A stretch of DNA of 64,000 nucleotides from an uncultured Dongia sp. (lineage in GTDB: Bacteria; Pseudomonadota; Alphaproteobacteria; Dongiales; Dongiaceae): contig NZ_CAKZGO010000005.1 in the NCBI RefSeq assembly GCF_936916975.1, positions 1-64,000 on the forward strand, read 5' to 3'. Of this stretch, positions 16,783 to 25,849 are shown piece after piece. Below the pieces are notes generated by a model. The model saw only the letters and a list, made by a program, of their open reading frames with translations, was not told the origin of the DNA and did no database searches. A program made the translations under genes and the position numbers. Position 1 is the first letter of the stretch. Each line of letters begins with the position of its first letter.

Positions 16783-17785
16783 CCAAATTGCCGGTATGCT
16801 GCCGCAGATCATGCTGCTTGCCGGGACCGCAGGAATTGCCCTGACCTTGGTGATCGTTGCAGTCGTGGCTGTGGTGGGCGCTCCCCGCGCGCGTATGAAA
16901 AAACGCATTGCTGCCGTCGTCGGAACCGGGACAAACTTGGCTGAAACTAAGGGTACAGGCAAAGATCACCAGCTTTCCGGACGCAAGAAGCAGGTTGCCG
17001 CGAAGCTGAAAGAAGCAGAAGCGTTAAGCCAGCGCCGTCGCGGCGCACGCCTGCGCGAAACGCTTATCCATGCCGGCCTTACCATATCTCCACGGCGATT
17101 TGTGCTGATCGCTGCCGCCAACGGCTTGTTCTTCGTCTTCCTGGCCTGGCTGTTTGGTGTCACGCCATTGCTGTGGTTGATTGTCTTGCCGATCGGCATG
17201 TTTGGGGTTCCGAAGCTTGTGCTCAACTTTCTGATCAAGCGACGCAAGCACAAGTTCACGACGTATTTTGCCGATGCTATCGACATCATCGTACGCGGCG
17301 TGCGCTCCGGTCTCACGGTTGGCGAGTGTCTCAATATCGTCGCGCGTGAAATGCCGGTGCCGGTCGGGCCTGAATTTACGCTGGTCAATGAAGGCATCAG
17401 GCTGGGCATGACCATGGGCGACGTTTTGCAACGCCTGTCCGATCGCGTGCCAACCCCGGAGGTTCGCTTCTTCACGATTGTGCTGATAACGCAGCAGATG
17501 ACGGGTGGCAATTTGGCGGAAACGCTCTCTAAGTTGTCTGATGTCTTGCGAGCCCGGAAGCGCATGCGCGACAAAGTGACAGCCATGTCGAGCGAAGCAA
17601 AGGCATCTGCCGCTATCATTGGCTCGCTCCCCTTTATTCTGAGCGGTGCCCTTGCCGTGCTGCAACCGAAGTTGATCAGCCTGCTGTTCACGACGTCGAC
17701 GGGGAATTTGTGGATCGGCATCGGCATAGCGATGATGTTGGTGGGGTCATTAGTGATGCGCCAAATGATTAATTTCGATTTCTGA
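16775..17785 (+). CDS. tadB: Inner-membrane tad platform protein TadB
   Basis: The product has 336 residues from GTG 16775, which overlaps the end of cpaF and is preceded by ggaggaga; the longer open frame upstream is the cpaF shadow. It is a type II secretion F-domain membrane protein with an N-terminal membrane segment, a charged cytoplasmic part, and the family stretch DAIDIIVRGVRSGLTVGEC with C-terminal membrane helices. It pairs with TadC as the platform that couples CpaF to the pilin subunits. Confidence 0.93.
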   Translation: MSNQIAGMLPQIMLLAGTAGIALTLVIVAVVAVVGAPRARMKKRIAAVVGTGTNLAETKGTGKDHQLSGRKKQVAAKLKEAEALSQRRRGARLRETLIHAGLTISPRRFVLIAAANGLFFVFLAWLFGVTPLLWLIVLPIGMFGVPKLVLNFLIKRRKHKFTTYFADAIDIIVRGVRSGLTVGECLNIVAREMPVPVGPEFTLVNEGIRLGMTMGDVLQRLSDRVPTPEVRFFTIVLITQQMTGGNLAETLSKLSDVLRARKRMRDKVTAMSSEAKASAAIIGSLPFILSGALAVLQPKLISLLFTTSTGNLWIGIGIAMMLVGSLVMRQMINFDF

Positions 17786-17793
17786 GGTCGCCG

Positions 17794-18756
17794 ATGCAGG
17801 ATATCTCATTAGGCTTGAATCTGCCGTCGCTGATCATCTTGATTTCCTTTGTTGCGGCCTTCGCCTCTGTCATGGCCGTGGCATTGCCCTTTGTCATGCG
17901 TGACAGCTTTGCCAGCCGGTTGAAATCCGTTGCGGCGCGTCGCGAGGAATTGCGGGTGAAGCAGCAGGAGCAGTTCCAGCAACGCAAGCGCCTGCTGCCG
18001 ACGCGTCAGGAAGGCGCGATGCGCGCCATTATCAATTTGTTCAAGATGGAGAACTTGCTGCAGGCAAAAGAGCTTCGCCTGCAGTTGCAGCAGGCTGGTT
18101 GGCGTCATCCCTCGACGCCGGTCCGCTTCATCTTCGCACGCATTGCCGCACCGATTGTCTTGCTGATCGGGGGATACATCTATGTGACGGTCGCCCTGCC
18201 AGAAAAATCCACGGAGATGCATATTGGCATCTCTCTTGCCGCCGCGGCCTTCGGTTATATTTCCCCGAATTTGTGGGTGAAGAACACTATCCTCAAGCGT
18301 CAGGCCGCCCTTCGTCGGGCTTTTCCAGACACGCTAGATCTGATGGTTATCTGTGTTGAGGCCGGTATGTCGATCGAGGCAGCATTCCAGAAAGTCACGG
18401 AGGAGATGGCGGAATCCGCACCGGAGTTGGCCGAGGAGGTTGGTATCACGGCAGCGGAACTGGCTTTTCTGGGGGATCGCCGGCTGGCTTTCGAGAATAT
18501 GGCCACACGCACCGGCCTTCGCGGCTTCAAATCGCTTTCTACGACGCTGGTTCAGGCGGAGAAGTATGGTACCCCGATCGCGGTCGGTCTGCGCACGATT
18601 TCACTTGAGAACCGCGAAGAGCGCATGATGGCGGCGGAGAAGAAGGCCGCTTCCCTGCCGGCGAAACTGACGGTGCCGATGATTGTGTTTTTCCTGCCCG
18701 TGCTGTTCATCGTCATCATCGTGCCGATCGTCATCAAAGTGTCGGCGACATTCTAG
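17794..18756 (+). CDS. tadC: Inner-membrane tad platform protein TadC
   Basis: The product has 320 residues and is the second F-domain protein of the platform (DTLDLMVICVEAGMSIEAAF, then LRGFKSLSTTLVQAEKYGTP), with membrane helices at the N-terminus, middle and C-terminus. It starts eight bases after tadB and ends the + strand operon. It converges on tadD, which ends 28 bases further. Confidence 0.93.
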   Translation: MQDISLGLNLPSLIILISFVAAFASVMAVALPFVMRDSFASRLKSVAARREELRVKQQEQFQQRKRLLPTRQEGAMRAIINLFKMENLLQAKELRLQLQQAGWRHPSTPVRFIFARIAAPIVLLIGGYIYVTVALPEKSTEMHIGISLAAAAFGYISPNLWVKNTILKRQAALRRAFPDTLDLMVICVEAGMSIEAAFQKVTEEMAESAPELAEEVGITAAELAFLGDRRLAFENMATRTGLRGFKSLSTTLVQAEKYGTPIAVGLRTISLENREERMMAAEKKAASLPAKLTVPMIVFFLPVLFIVIIVPIVIKVSATF

Positions 18757-18784
18757 CCGCGCGCGCCACGCAAGTGCTGCCAGC

Positions 18785-19630
18785 TCAATTGCTGCTGGCG
18801 AGATAGCGATAGTATTCGGCATTCACGTCGGCCAGATCCTTCGGCAGGTCTTTGCGCGCTAACCGCTCGGCGCCGGCTATGTCACCTCTCAGGGCCAGCA
18901 TCAAAGCGAGGTTCTGCCGAACCTGTGGCGAGGCGCTGGCTTGGTCGATAGCTTGGCTGAGTGTCTGGATAGCGCCGTCGAGATCGCCGGATTGGGCCTG
19001 CGACAAGGCAAGGTTGTTGAGTACATCGGGGTTGCTCGGCGAGAGCAGCAAGGCCTGGGAGTAATTCTGCCGCGCCCGATCGAAGTCTCCCTGATAATCG
19101 AGAGCAACACCCAGGGTGGAGAACGCGTCCCACGTAGCGCCCGGCATTGCGCAGGCTTCCTGCAGGATCGGGATAGCCAGATTCATTTTGTCACTAGCCA
19201 CATAAGACTTGCCGAGTTCGGTCAGCAAGGGCTGCGTCCGGCCGTACTTGGCGATCAATTGATTGAGGATGTCGATATCCTGCGGGGTGCTGCCGCCAAA
19301 GCGCAGATTGCGCACCAGCCCCATGGCCAGTTCAAGATTTTCCGGATCACGCATCAGCAGCGACTGGTAATGCTGCGCCGCCTCAAGGTAATTGTTCTTG
19401 GCTTCCGCCTGCTGGGCCGCGAGCTTGATCTGAGGGTCGATCCCGGAGGGTTTGCCTGCTGTGGCCGCATCTGTCGTGCCATCTGCCGCCTGGGCGGCAT
19501 GCGCGGGCTTGGCTTTGCCGTCGCCGCTGAGTGTATCGCAGGCGCTCACCAGCGCCATGACGCCCATCATTGCCACGCCCTTCACCGCTGCCTGCAAGAG
19601 TAAGCGCGCCGTACTGTTTGCGACCATCAT
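18785..19630 (-). CDS. tadD: TPR lipoprotein TadD
   Basis: The product has 281 residues. A signal peptide with a lipobox (ALVSAC) is followed by an Ala-rich linker and about five tetratricopeptide repeats (AQHYQSLLMRDPENLELAMG, then ARQNYSQALLLSPSNPDVLN). The TadD family is needed for pilus assembly, perhaps as a secretin pilotin or scaffold. It is on the opposite strand to cpaB-tadC and diverges from the 19788 gene. The intergenic CtrA-type box can serve either direction. Confidence 0.9.
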   Translation of the reverse strand: MMVANSTARLLLQAAVKGVAMMGVMALVSACDTLSGDGKAKPAHAAQAADGTTDAATAGKPSGIDPQIKLAAQQAEAKNNYLEAAQHYQSLLMRDPENLELAMGLVRNLRFGGSTPQDIDILNQLIAKYGRTQPLLTELGKSYVASDKMNLAIPILQEACAMPGATWDAFSTLGVALDYQGDFDRARQNYSQALLLSPSNPDVLNNLALSQAQSGDLDGAIQTLSQAIDQASASPQVRQNLALMLALRGDIAGAERLARKDLPKDLADVNAEYYRYLASSN

Positions 19631-19709
19631 TCAGCTATCTCCGCAGCGTCATTTGCGTTCATGCAGTTTTGCATAAATCCACGCTAAATCCAACTATTAC
19701 ATAGGAAAT

Positions 19710-19725
19710 TTAATTGAGCGTTAAC
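19710..19725. promoter_or_regulatory. CtrA-type binding box between tadD and the orphan secretin-N gene
   Basis: TTAATTGAGCGTTAAC is an exact match to the alphaproteobacterial CtrA consensus TTAA-N7-TTAAC. It lies 63 bases before ATG 19788 and 80 bases upstream of tadD on the other strand. CtrA control of pilus genes is known in Caulobacter; binding here is inference from the match and the context. Confidence 0.6.
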
Positions 19726-19787
19726 GTGATTGGCGCTAGAATGCAGCTTCATCTGCCACTGTCCAAGGCAATTGATCGGGGTCACTC

Positions 19788-20384
19788 ATGCGCGCGATCG
19801 TCCTGGCGACACTTGCCACGCTCACCTTGGGAACCGTTGGGGCGACCCTCGGTCCCCTCGTGTCGACCGCCGAGGCCGCAGACGTCGTTTCGGTCACTTG
19901 GCGCAAAGCGCAGGTCATGTCGTTCGGCAGCGGTGTCAGCAGCATCATCATCGGCGACCCCAGCGTCGTTGACGTGACGCTTGAGGGATCCGGCCAGGTC
20001 ATTGTCTTCGGCAAGGTGCCCGGCGAAACCAATATGATGGTCCTCGGCTCGGACGGGACTGTGCTGTTCAATGCGTCGGTCGTTGTGATGCCGGAAGACG
20101 ACCGCGTCGTGTCCATCATCTCGCCGGGGAGCGACGTCATCAGCGAGCGGAGTTGGACTTGCCTGACCCGGTGCGTCCAGGTGCTTGGGCCGGGCGGAAC
20201 GCCCTACGCATCGGTCAAACCCGGTACGGCTGGCGGTCAAATCGACACGATGATTGAAAAGAACAATGCCGCTGCCGACGCCATGACTGAGGCAGCAAAA
20301 GGCGTCAGCGAGAGTAACAGCGCGACGGCGAAGGGCGCTTCTGACGTCGGTGGTCAAGCCGGTGGAGTCATCGTTCCTTACTGA
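19788..20384 (+). CDS. Orphan pilus-assembly (secretin N-terminal) domain protein
   Basis: The product has 198 residues. A signal peptide is followed by a single domain like the N-terminus of the CpaC secretin (SSIIIGDPSVVDVTLEGSGQ, then VFGKVPGETNMMVLGSDG). A Cys pair (RSWTCLTRCVQV) and a low-complexity Ala/Gly/Ser/Thr tail come next. There is no secretin beta-domain, so it cannot form a pore alone. It may modulate or extend the secretin, or bind the fibre in the periplasm. It sits behind the CtrA-type box at 19710 and before the vWA TadG gene. Confidence 0.8.
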   Translation: MRAIVLATLATLTLGTVGATLGPLVSTAEAADVVSVTWRKAQVMSFGSGVSSIIIGDPSVVDVTLEGSGQVIVFGKVPGETNMMVLGSDGTVLFNASVVVMPEDDRVVSIISPGSDVISERSWTCLTRCVQVLGPGGTPYASVKPGTAGGQIDTMIEKNNAAADAMTEAAKGVSESNSATAKGASDVGGQAGGVIVPY

Positions 20385-20527
20385 GGTACTCCTGGCCGGC
20401 CGTCGGCGCGACATCTGCTTTTGCATAAGATGGCACCGCTTAGGGCGGTGGCCCTGATCTATGAGCGCGTACCCGTTCCGGCGGCGGACAGGCTTGTGTG
20501 TTTTCGCCGAATTGAGAGGTAGTCACG

Positions 20528-22384
20528 ATGCGTGCATTGCTGGATGTCAAATCTGCCGATCGGATGCGTGCCGGCTGGTTGCGTCGCTTTGCTGATGACC
20601 AGCGCGGTGCGGTCGCCGTCTGGGTAGGACTCTCTCTCACCGTCTTCATCGGCTGCGGTGGCTTAGCGGTGGATACGGCACGCGGCTACATGGTGAAGGC
20701 GCGACTTTCCCAGGCGCTCGACGCGGCCGCTCTGGCCGGCGCCAAATCCTTAGGGTCCGGCCATGTCAAAGAAGACATCGAGATGTTCTTTGAGGCAAAT
20801 TTCCCTGCGGAGGAGTTTGATGCCGTGGTGACCGGGCCGATCATGACACCGGCAGATCCAGATGCGCAGGTCAGCACCGACAACACCATTAAGCTTGCCG
20901 CCACGGCAACCATTGATACGACATTAATGTCGGTGCTCGGATTCAAGACGATGACGGTGGCAGCGGAAGCCACGGCAGTACGCGGCCTCCAAGGCCTCGA
21001 TGTCGTGATTGCCATCGATGTCTCCGGCTCCATGTGCGAAACCAATGCCTGTGAGAAGATAAAAAGTGCGCAAAGTGCCGCGAAGATTATGATCGACACG
21101 GTTTACAAAGGTGATGCGCCGAAGGTGGTTACGATTGAGGGTGTTTCCTACAATCTTCTAAATATTGGCCTGGTGCCGTGGAACAGCAAAGTCAACGTCA
21201 CCTATAACGAGGCGTATGAAGATAAGTATGAGGCCTATAACGACGCCGACGACGCTGATGGCTTTACCCAAGCATACACCGATCCGATTACGGGGGTGGC
21301 CAAACCGAAAATCTGGAGAGCCAACAATTCGGAAGTCAATCTGTTGTACGATCCGGGGCCTAACTGGCAGGGCGGCGTCTATGCACGCTATATAGATACG
21401 GGCCTCGACAAGAACGACGATGCCGATATGAAATTGGGTTATGGCACTTTTGGCGGCAAAGACTGGGTGGCCTATGAACCAATCACAACGGCAGAGGGCG
21501 AGCCCAATAACGGCCCTATCTATACCATGACGACAGGCGGTCTGTATCCGCCTCTGCCTGCGGCTACCATTACGAACTGGACTACATCGAATCCGTCCCG
21601 ACGGACGCGGAATTGTTATTCCGCCTACTACAACGATTCACTGGTCGATCCGAAGAACCATCCCATTGTCGTTCCGGATACGCCGTCCTGGTGGACCAAG
21701 GCCTATCCGGTAAAGGAGTCGGTCGCAAACCCCTCTGATTTCAGCAATGCCTGGAGCAACGAGTGCTCGCCGGCGCCGAAGCAAGGCATCCTGCCACTAT
21801 TTCCTGTCAAAGACGGAATTGACAAAGATGTCGTGGATGACGCCGTCGACAAACTGTACACGGGTACGAGGTTGCAGGGTGGTACAGGTGCTGCGCAAGG
21901 CTTGTTCTGGGCATGGGAAGTCCTGATGCCGGGCGAGCCCTTCGATCAGGCCAAAGCGTCGGTGCCTTTCAACCGCACGCAGGCCATTGTGCTTCTGACA
22001 GATGGCGAAAGTACCGGGGTCAATGGCGACGCCTATAAAGGAGTCTTTGGCCCGAATTTGGAAGCCAACAAAACGGATGATCATGGAAGCCTACGGACAG
22101 GGGATATGAAGTGTGATGGCGCTACCCCTTTCACTGTCAACAACAACCTGAATGGTCGTCTCTATGCCTTGGCCAAAGCCATTAAGGGGGATGACCCGGA
22201 AACGGGCGTGAAGATCTTTGTTGTGCAATACCAAGCAAATGATGCGAGCCTGAAGGACTTGCTGCAGCTGGTGGCGACGAAATGCGACGCGCCATACTAC
22301 TTTTTGGCCGGTGACGATGCGGCACTTAAGGATGCCTTCCTGCAGATTGCGGCCACACTCTCTGTCTTGCGTCTGGAAAAATAG
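20528..22384 (+). CDS. tadG: TadG-like pilus protein with von Willebrand A domain
   Basis: The product has 618 residues. The N-terminal 60 residues form the TadE/TadG-type membrane segment (DDQRGAVAVWVGLSLTVFIGC, then AVDTARGYMVKARLSQALDA). A vWA domain starts at about residue 158 (DVVIAIDVSGSM; the DxSxS metal-binding motif is intact) and contains a long insert of about 230 residues rich in Asn, Asp, Tyr and Trp. The vWA resumes near the C-terminus (AIVLLTDGEST). Several cysteines in the insert suggest disulfides. TadG-like vWA proteins are thought to act at the pilus tip or as minor pseudopilins. It faces the two TadE-like genes on the opposite strand. Confidence 0.88.
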   Translation: MRALLDVKSADRMRAGWLRRFADDQRGAVAVWVGLSLTVFIGCGGLAVDTARGYMVKARLSQALDAAALAGAKSLGSGHVKEDIEMFFEANFPAEEFDAVVTGPIMTPADPDAQVSTDNTIKLAATATIDTTLMSVLGFKTMTVAAEATAVRGLQGLDVVIAIDVSGSMCETNACEKIKSAQSAAKIMIDTVYKGDAPKVVTIEGVSYNLLNIGLVPWNSKVNVTYNEAYEDKYEAYNDADDADGFTQAYTDPITGVAKPKIWRANNSEVNLLYDPGPNWQGGVYARYIDTGLDKNDDADMKLGYGTFGGKDWVAYEPITTAEGEPNNGPIYTMTTGGLYPPLPAATITNWTTSNPSRRTRNCYSAYYNDSLVDPKNHPIVVPDTPSWWTKAYPVKESVANPSDFSNAWSNECSPAPKQGILPLFPVKDGIDKDVVDDAVDKLYTGTRLQGGTGAAQGLFWAWEVLMPGEPFDQAKASVPFNRTQAIVLLTDGESTGVNGDAYKGVFGPNLEANKTDDHGSLRTGDMKCDGATPFTVNNNLNGRLYALAKAIKGDDPETGVKIFVVQYQANDASLKDLLQLVATKCDAPYYFLAGDDAALKDAFLQIAATLSVLRLEK

Positions 22385-22455
22385 ACAGGTCAACGTTGGC
22401 TGCTGGCCCGGGCGCTACCGTCGGTCACGCCCAATGGAGCCAAGCCGGAAAAATG

Positions 22456-23040
22456 TCAGTTATTGGTTGGCGTTGAGGTCAGGTTGCTGAAGCGCGGCCG
22501 TGTGAAAGACCGCGTGTAGAGCGTTCGTTCATCGTAGATCAAGGACGCAAAAAGTGGTTCGTAATGAAAAATGACTTCGGCGATAATGATGTTCTCGCCG
22601 TTTCGAACGATCAGGCCAGCGGGCAGATTTGGCGTGTCACCCTGCGCGCCGATTTTACTCGTGGCCGTAAATGAACCTGGGCTCGTTTTCTGCCACATGA
22701 CCTTTGCGCCGTTGCCGCCCGGATTGCCGATTGACGTGATGATGACGCGACCTTCTGTCGTCATGTCATATGGGCTGAGAAGGCGGTTTGCCGCGACAAA
22801 CAGATCGTCAATTTTGCCTGCGACGTTGCCAAGGGCGGGATCGACTTGGGCAACCAGATCGGCCATCGTCGACGATGCGCGCTCCATTTTCTGTCCGATG
22901 AGAAGATAGCGAGGGACTTCGAAGGCGCCAAGGAACAGCGTCGAAAAGAAGAAGAGAAACAACGCCATTTCGACAGCTACAGAGCCGCTCTCATTAGCGC
23001 CATAAATGTTATTGCGAATGGGATCTGCATGGACGGCCAT
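22456..23040 (-). CDS. TadE-family pseudopilin
   Basis: The product has 194 residues from ATG 23040. The longer frame to 23154 overlaps the preceding gene, so ATG 23040, 11 bases after the upstream stop, is preferred. It has a short N-terminus, a TadE-like membrane segment (GSVAVEMALFLFFFSTLFLGAFE) and a periplasmic domain with few distinguishing motifs. TadE-type proteins are processed by the CpaA-type peptidase and act as minor pseudopilins. It is the second gene of a two-gene unit with the 23052 gene. Confidence 0.85.
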   Translation of the reverse strand: MAVHADPIRNNIYGANESGSVAVEMALFLFFFSTLFLGAFEVPRYLLIGQKMERASSTMADLVAQVDPALGNVAGKIDDLFVAANRLLSPYDMTTEGRVIITSIGNPGGNGAKVMWQKTSPGSFTATSKIGAQGDTPNLPAGLIVRNGENIIIAEVIFHYEPLFASLIYDERTLYTRSFTRPRFSNLTSTPTNN

Positions 23041-23051
23041 TCTTCGGTGCC

Positions 23052-23681
23052 TCAATACAGGTTGGGTTCGTTGCGCACGACGATCGTTGCCGTCAAATTT
23101 ATCGTGCCGGTCTTTGACATTAGGGTGCCAGCAAATGGCGTCATGATGTGCCATGGCACGGTGACGGTGTAAGCTACGACCTCCCCACCGACGCCTGCGC
23201 TATCCTCGCCGATGGCGTCCCAGAAGCCGTTGCCATTGACGTCGGTAAAGGTTTCACCGATGCACCCAGCGTCAAAATGCCCGTCGTGGCAGGGATCGGG
23301 ATCTTCACCGGCGGTCGGCCCGGGGGTATCGTTGAAGGGTTCCATTTCGCCCACCTGCGAGAAACTGGCATAGGTCTTGACGATGAACGTCGCCTCGCTC
23401 ATGTCGACCAAGCCCAGTGCGTGCTTATCGAGGATTGTGCGGATTTTCTCGATGCGTGTTGTATCGGAGGGCGCCTGGCCGGTGATGCCATAACGCGAGG
23501 CCTCTTTGAGGCCACCTTCGAGTGTCGACTGCGTTGCCATGATCATGCCGATTTCAATGGCACCGAAGGTCATCAGCAACAGGACGGGAAAAACGATCGC
23601 GAATTCGACGATCGCGACGCCGCGATCATCGAGGCGCCGACGGCCGGAAACGCGCTGGCAGATAGATTCAATTAATCGCAT
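23052..23681 (-). CDS. TadE-family pseudopilin with Ca2+-type loop
   Basis: The product has 209 residues. The N-terminal TadE segment (DRGVAIVEFAIVFPVLLLMT) is typical of a pseudopilin. The periplasmic part carries an acidic loop (DVNGNGFWD, residues encoded at 23217-23243) like the calcium loop of EF-hand or dockerin-type repeats, flanked by two cysteines (DPCHDGH and AGCIGE). This could tie pilus assembly or surface binding to calcium. It precedes and is probably co-transcribed with the 22456 gene. Confidence 0.87.
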   Translation of the reverse strand: MRLIESICQRVSGRRRLDDRGVAIVEFAIVFPVLLLMTFGAIEIGMIMATQSTLEGGLKEASRYGITGQAPSDTTRIEKIRTILDKHALGLVDMSEATFIVKTYASFSQVGEMEPFNDTPGPTAGEDPDPCHDGHFDAGCIGETFTDVNGNGFWDAIGEDSAGVGGEVVAYTVTVPWHIMTPFAGTLMSKTGTINLTATIVVRNEPNLY

Positions 23682-23856
23682 TTTGTTTGCAGTTCCGCCG
23701 TCAAGTCAGACAGCCAAGCCGGTATGCTAGGCACATGAAACTACGCGCAAACCAGCTAACGTTTCGTTACGCCTAAAGGATAGGCGAATGGCTCCGCATG
23801 TCCAGGGGGCAGGGCTGGCAGAACGCCTCGCCTTGCACGATAATGTAAGAAGTTGG

Positions 23857-23871
23857 GCGCCAAAGGCGCAC
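23857..23871 (-). terminator. Possible short terminator after holC
   Basis: gcgcc aaa ggcgc (23857-23861 with 23865-23869) begins two bases after the holC stop on the - strand. The stem is only 5 bp with a moderate following tract, so this is a weak call. Confidence 0.3.
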
Positions 23872-24342
23872 TTAATGCCGGGCCTTTTCAACCCAGGCGC
23901 CGTCATCATCCTGCTGATAGTAAACAAGTTGTTGCTGTGCTGCCTTGTAGCTCCGCCAGCTCGCGCGGGCGGCACTGAGTGCCTCGTCATCCTGCCCGTT
24001 GAACAGGGTGCACACCAGGTCGAAACCCTGCGCCGTCAGTGTGGCTGGCGCCGGTGGTTCGGCACCATCACACAGCATCAGCAGCTTGGCGCCATTCGGG
24101 TTTTCAGCGACGGCGGTCAGATAGATCGGTTGCTCGGCAGCGTTGCCGTCGCGCGCTGACCCATGGGGCAAAAAGCTCGCCGGGTCGAACGACCAGAGAT
24201 GGGCATTGAGTGCCTCGACCCGTTCAGTCGATCCGGTCATCACGACAACCCGATCATGCCGGTCGATGACACGGCGGAGGAGGCGGATCAACGCCTCCTC
24301 CAGCCGCGATCGTGTCAGATGGTAAAAGCGGATCTCCGCCAT
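23872..24342 (-). CDS. holC: DNA polymerase III chi subunit HolC
   Basis: The product has 156 residues from ATG 24342 (MAEIRFYHLTRSRLEEALIR). The longer frame to 24387 overlaps the end of pepA. HolC links the clamp loader to single-strand binding protein. The family stretch LLRRVIDRHDRVVVMTGSTE and the C-terminal RASWRSYKAAQQQLVYYQQD are clear. The order pepA-holC is widespread in proteobacteria; the seven-base gap suggests one transcript. Confidence 0.92.
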   Translation of the reverse strand: MAEIRFYHLTRSRLEEALIRLLRRVIDRHDRVVVMTGSTERVEALNAHLWSFDPASFLPHGSARDGNAAEQPIYLTAVAENPNGAKLLMLCDGAEPPAPATLTAQGFDLVCTLFNGQDDEALSAARASWRSYKAAQQQLVYYQQDDDGAWVEKARH

Positions 24343-24349
24343 CTGGGTG

Positions 24350-25849
24350 CTATTTGTCTTCGTAGTCCCGCGCCACCAATTGCTCAAGCAGACGCACGCC
24401 GAACGCAGTGGCGCCCTTGGGGGTCGTCGCCCGGTCCTTCTCGCTCCAGGTCACCCCAGCGATGTCGAGATGCGCCCAAGGCGTCCCCTTCTGGATGAAG
24501 CGCTGCAGGAACTGAGCGGCTGTGATCGAGCCGCCATAGCGACCGCCGATGTTCTTCATATCCGCGGCCGGAGAGTCGATCAGGCGGTCATAGGCAGGTG
24601 CCAAGGGCATCCGCCACAGCAGCTCGCCGGTCGCCTTGCCGGCGGCCACGAGCTTGTCCGAGAGATCGTCGTCATTGGTGAAAAGGCCAGCATGCTCGGT
24701 ACCGAGCGCCACCATGATGGCGCCGGTCAAGGTGGCGAGATCGACGATCATGCGCGGGCGGAAGTTCTCCTGCGCGTACCAAAGAGCGTCCGCCAGGACG
24801 AGACGGCCTTCGGCATCGGTGTTCAGCACCTCGATGGTCTGGCCGGACATCGAGGTGACGATGTCGCCGGGGCGCTGCGCTGTGCCCGACGGCATGTTTT
24901 CCACCAAGCCGATAACACCGACCGCGTTGACCTTGGCCTTACGCGCCGCCAGGGCCCGCATCAGACCGATCACCACGCCGGAGCCGCCCATATCCCATTT
25001 CATGTCTTCCATGCCGGCGGCGGGCTTGATCGAGATGCCGCCCGTATCGAAGGTGACGCCCTTGCCGACGAAGCAGACCGGCTTCGCCTTGGCATCAGCT
25101 GCGCCGTTCCACTGCATGGTGACGAGTTGGCTTTCGCGGTCCGAGCCCTGGCCGACGCCAAGGAGAGCGCCCATGCCGAGCTTCTTCATCTCCTTCTCGC
25201 CGAGCACTTCGATCGTGACGCCGAGATCGGCAAGTTCGCTGGCTTCCTTCGCCAAGGTTGCCGGATAGATGATGTTGGCGGGTTCCGAGACGAGGTTTCG
25301 GGTGACGATCACGGAATCGACAATCTTATCAAGCGGATCGAACGCCTTTTTCGCCGCCGCGGGGTCGCTGAGCGTGATGGTCAGCTTCTTGAGAGTGGGC
25401 TTATGTTCCGGCTTTTCCTTGGTCCGGTACTTGTCGAACCGGTAGGAGCGGAGGCGTGCGCCTGTGGCGATACGTGCCGCAATCTCGCCTTCTGTCAGGT
25501 TGCTGCCAGCGAGGCTCTCGACCGCAATCGTCGCCTCGCGCTCGCCAGCACCATTGAGCGCTGCCACCAGACGTCCGCCGATTGCTTCGAAAGCGAAGGC
25601 ATCCAGCTTGGCCGGATTGCCGAACCCACTCAGAATCAGGCGCGAGGCGTCCAGGCCTTGTGGTGCCAGCACGATAAGTTGTTCATCCTGGCCGCCCTTG
25701 AACCGGCTGGCATTGAGTGCACGGGAGACGGCGCCTTTGGTCGCCTTTTCCGCTTGTGCGGCGGCGGCGGTCAGCTTGCGCCCTTCAAGAACGCCCACAA
25801 TATAGGCACCCTGGCTGGGCAATTCCGGCTTGGCAAACGCAACCTTCAT
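24350..25849 (-). CDS. pepA: Leucyl aminopeptidase PepA
   Basis: The product has 499 residues of the M17 family. The catalytic core includes VGKGVTFDTGGISIKPAAGM, and the signature NTDAEGRL holds metal ligands. It is a cytosolic hexameric aminopeptidase that trims N-terminal residues from peptides; some homologues also bind DNA. It precedes holC on the same strand and diverges from lptD. The length is typical. Confidence 0.96.
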   Translation of the reverse strand: MKVAFAKPELPSQGAYIVGVLEGRKLTAAAAQAEKATKGAVSRALNASRFKGGQDEQLIVLAPQGLDASRLILSGFGNPAKLDAFAFEAIGGRLVAALNGAGEREATIAVESLAGSNLTEGEIAARIATGARLRSYRFDKYRTKEKPEHKPTLKKLTITLSDPAAAKKAFDPLDKIVDSVIVTRNLVSEPANIIYPATLAKEASELADLGVTIEVLGEKEMKKLGMGALLGVGQGSDRESQLVTMQWNGAADAKAKPVCFVGKGVTFDTGGISIKPAAGMEDMKWDMGGSGVVIGLMRALAARKAKVNAVGVIGLVENMPSGTAQRPGDIVTSMSGQTIEVLNTDAEGRLVLADALWYAQENFRPRMIVDLATLTGAIMVALGTEHAGLFTNDDDLSDKLVAAGKATGELLWRMPLAPAYDRLIDSPAADMKNIGGRYGGSITAAQFLQRFIQKGTPWAHLDIAGVTWSEKDRATTPKGATAFGVRLLEQLVARDYEDK

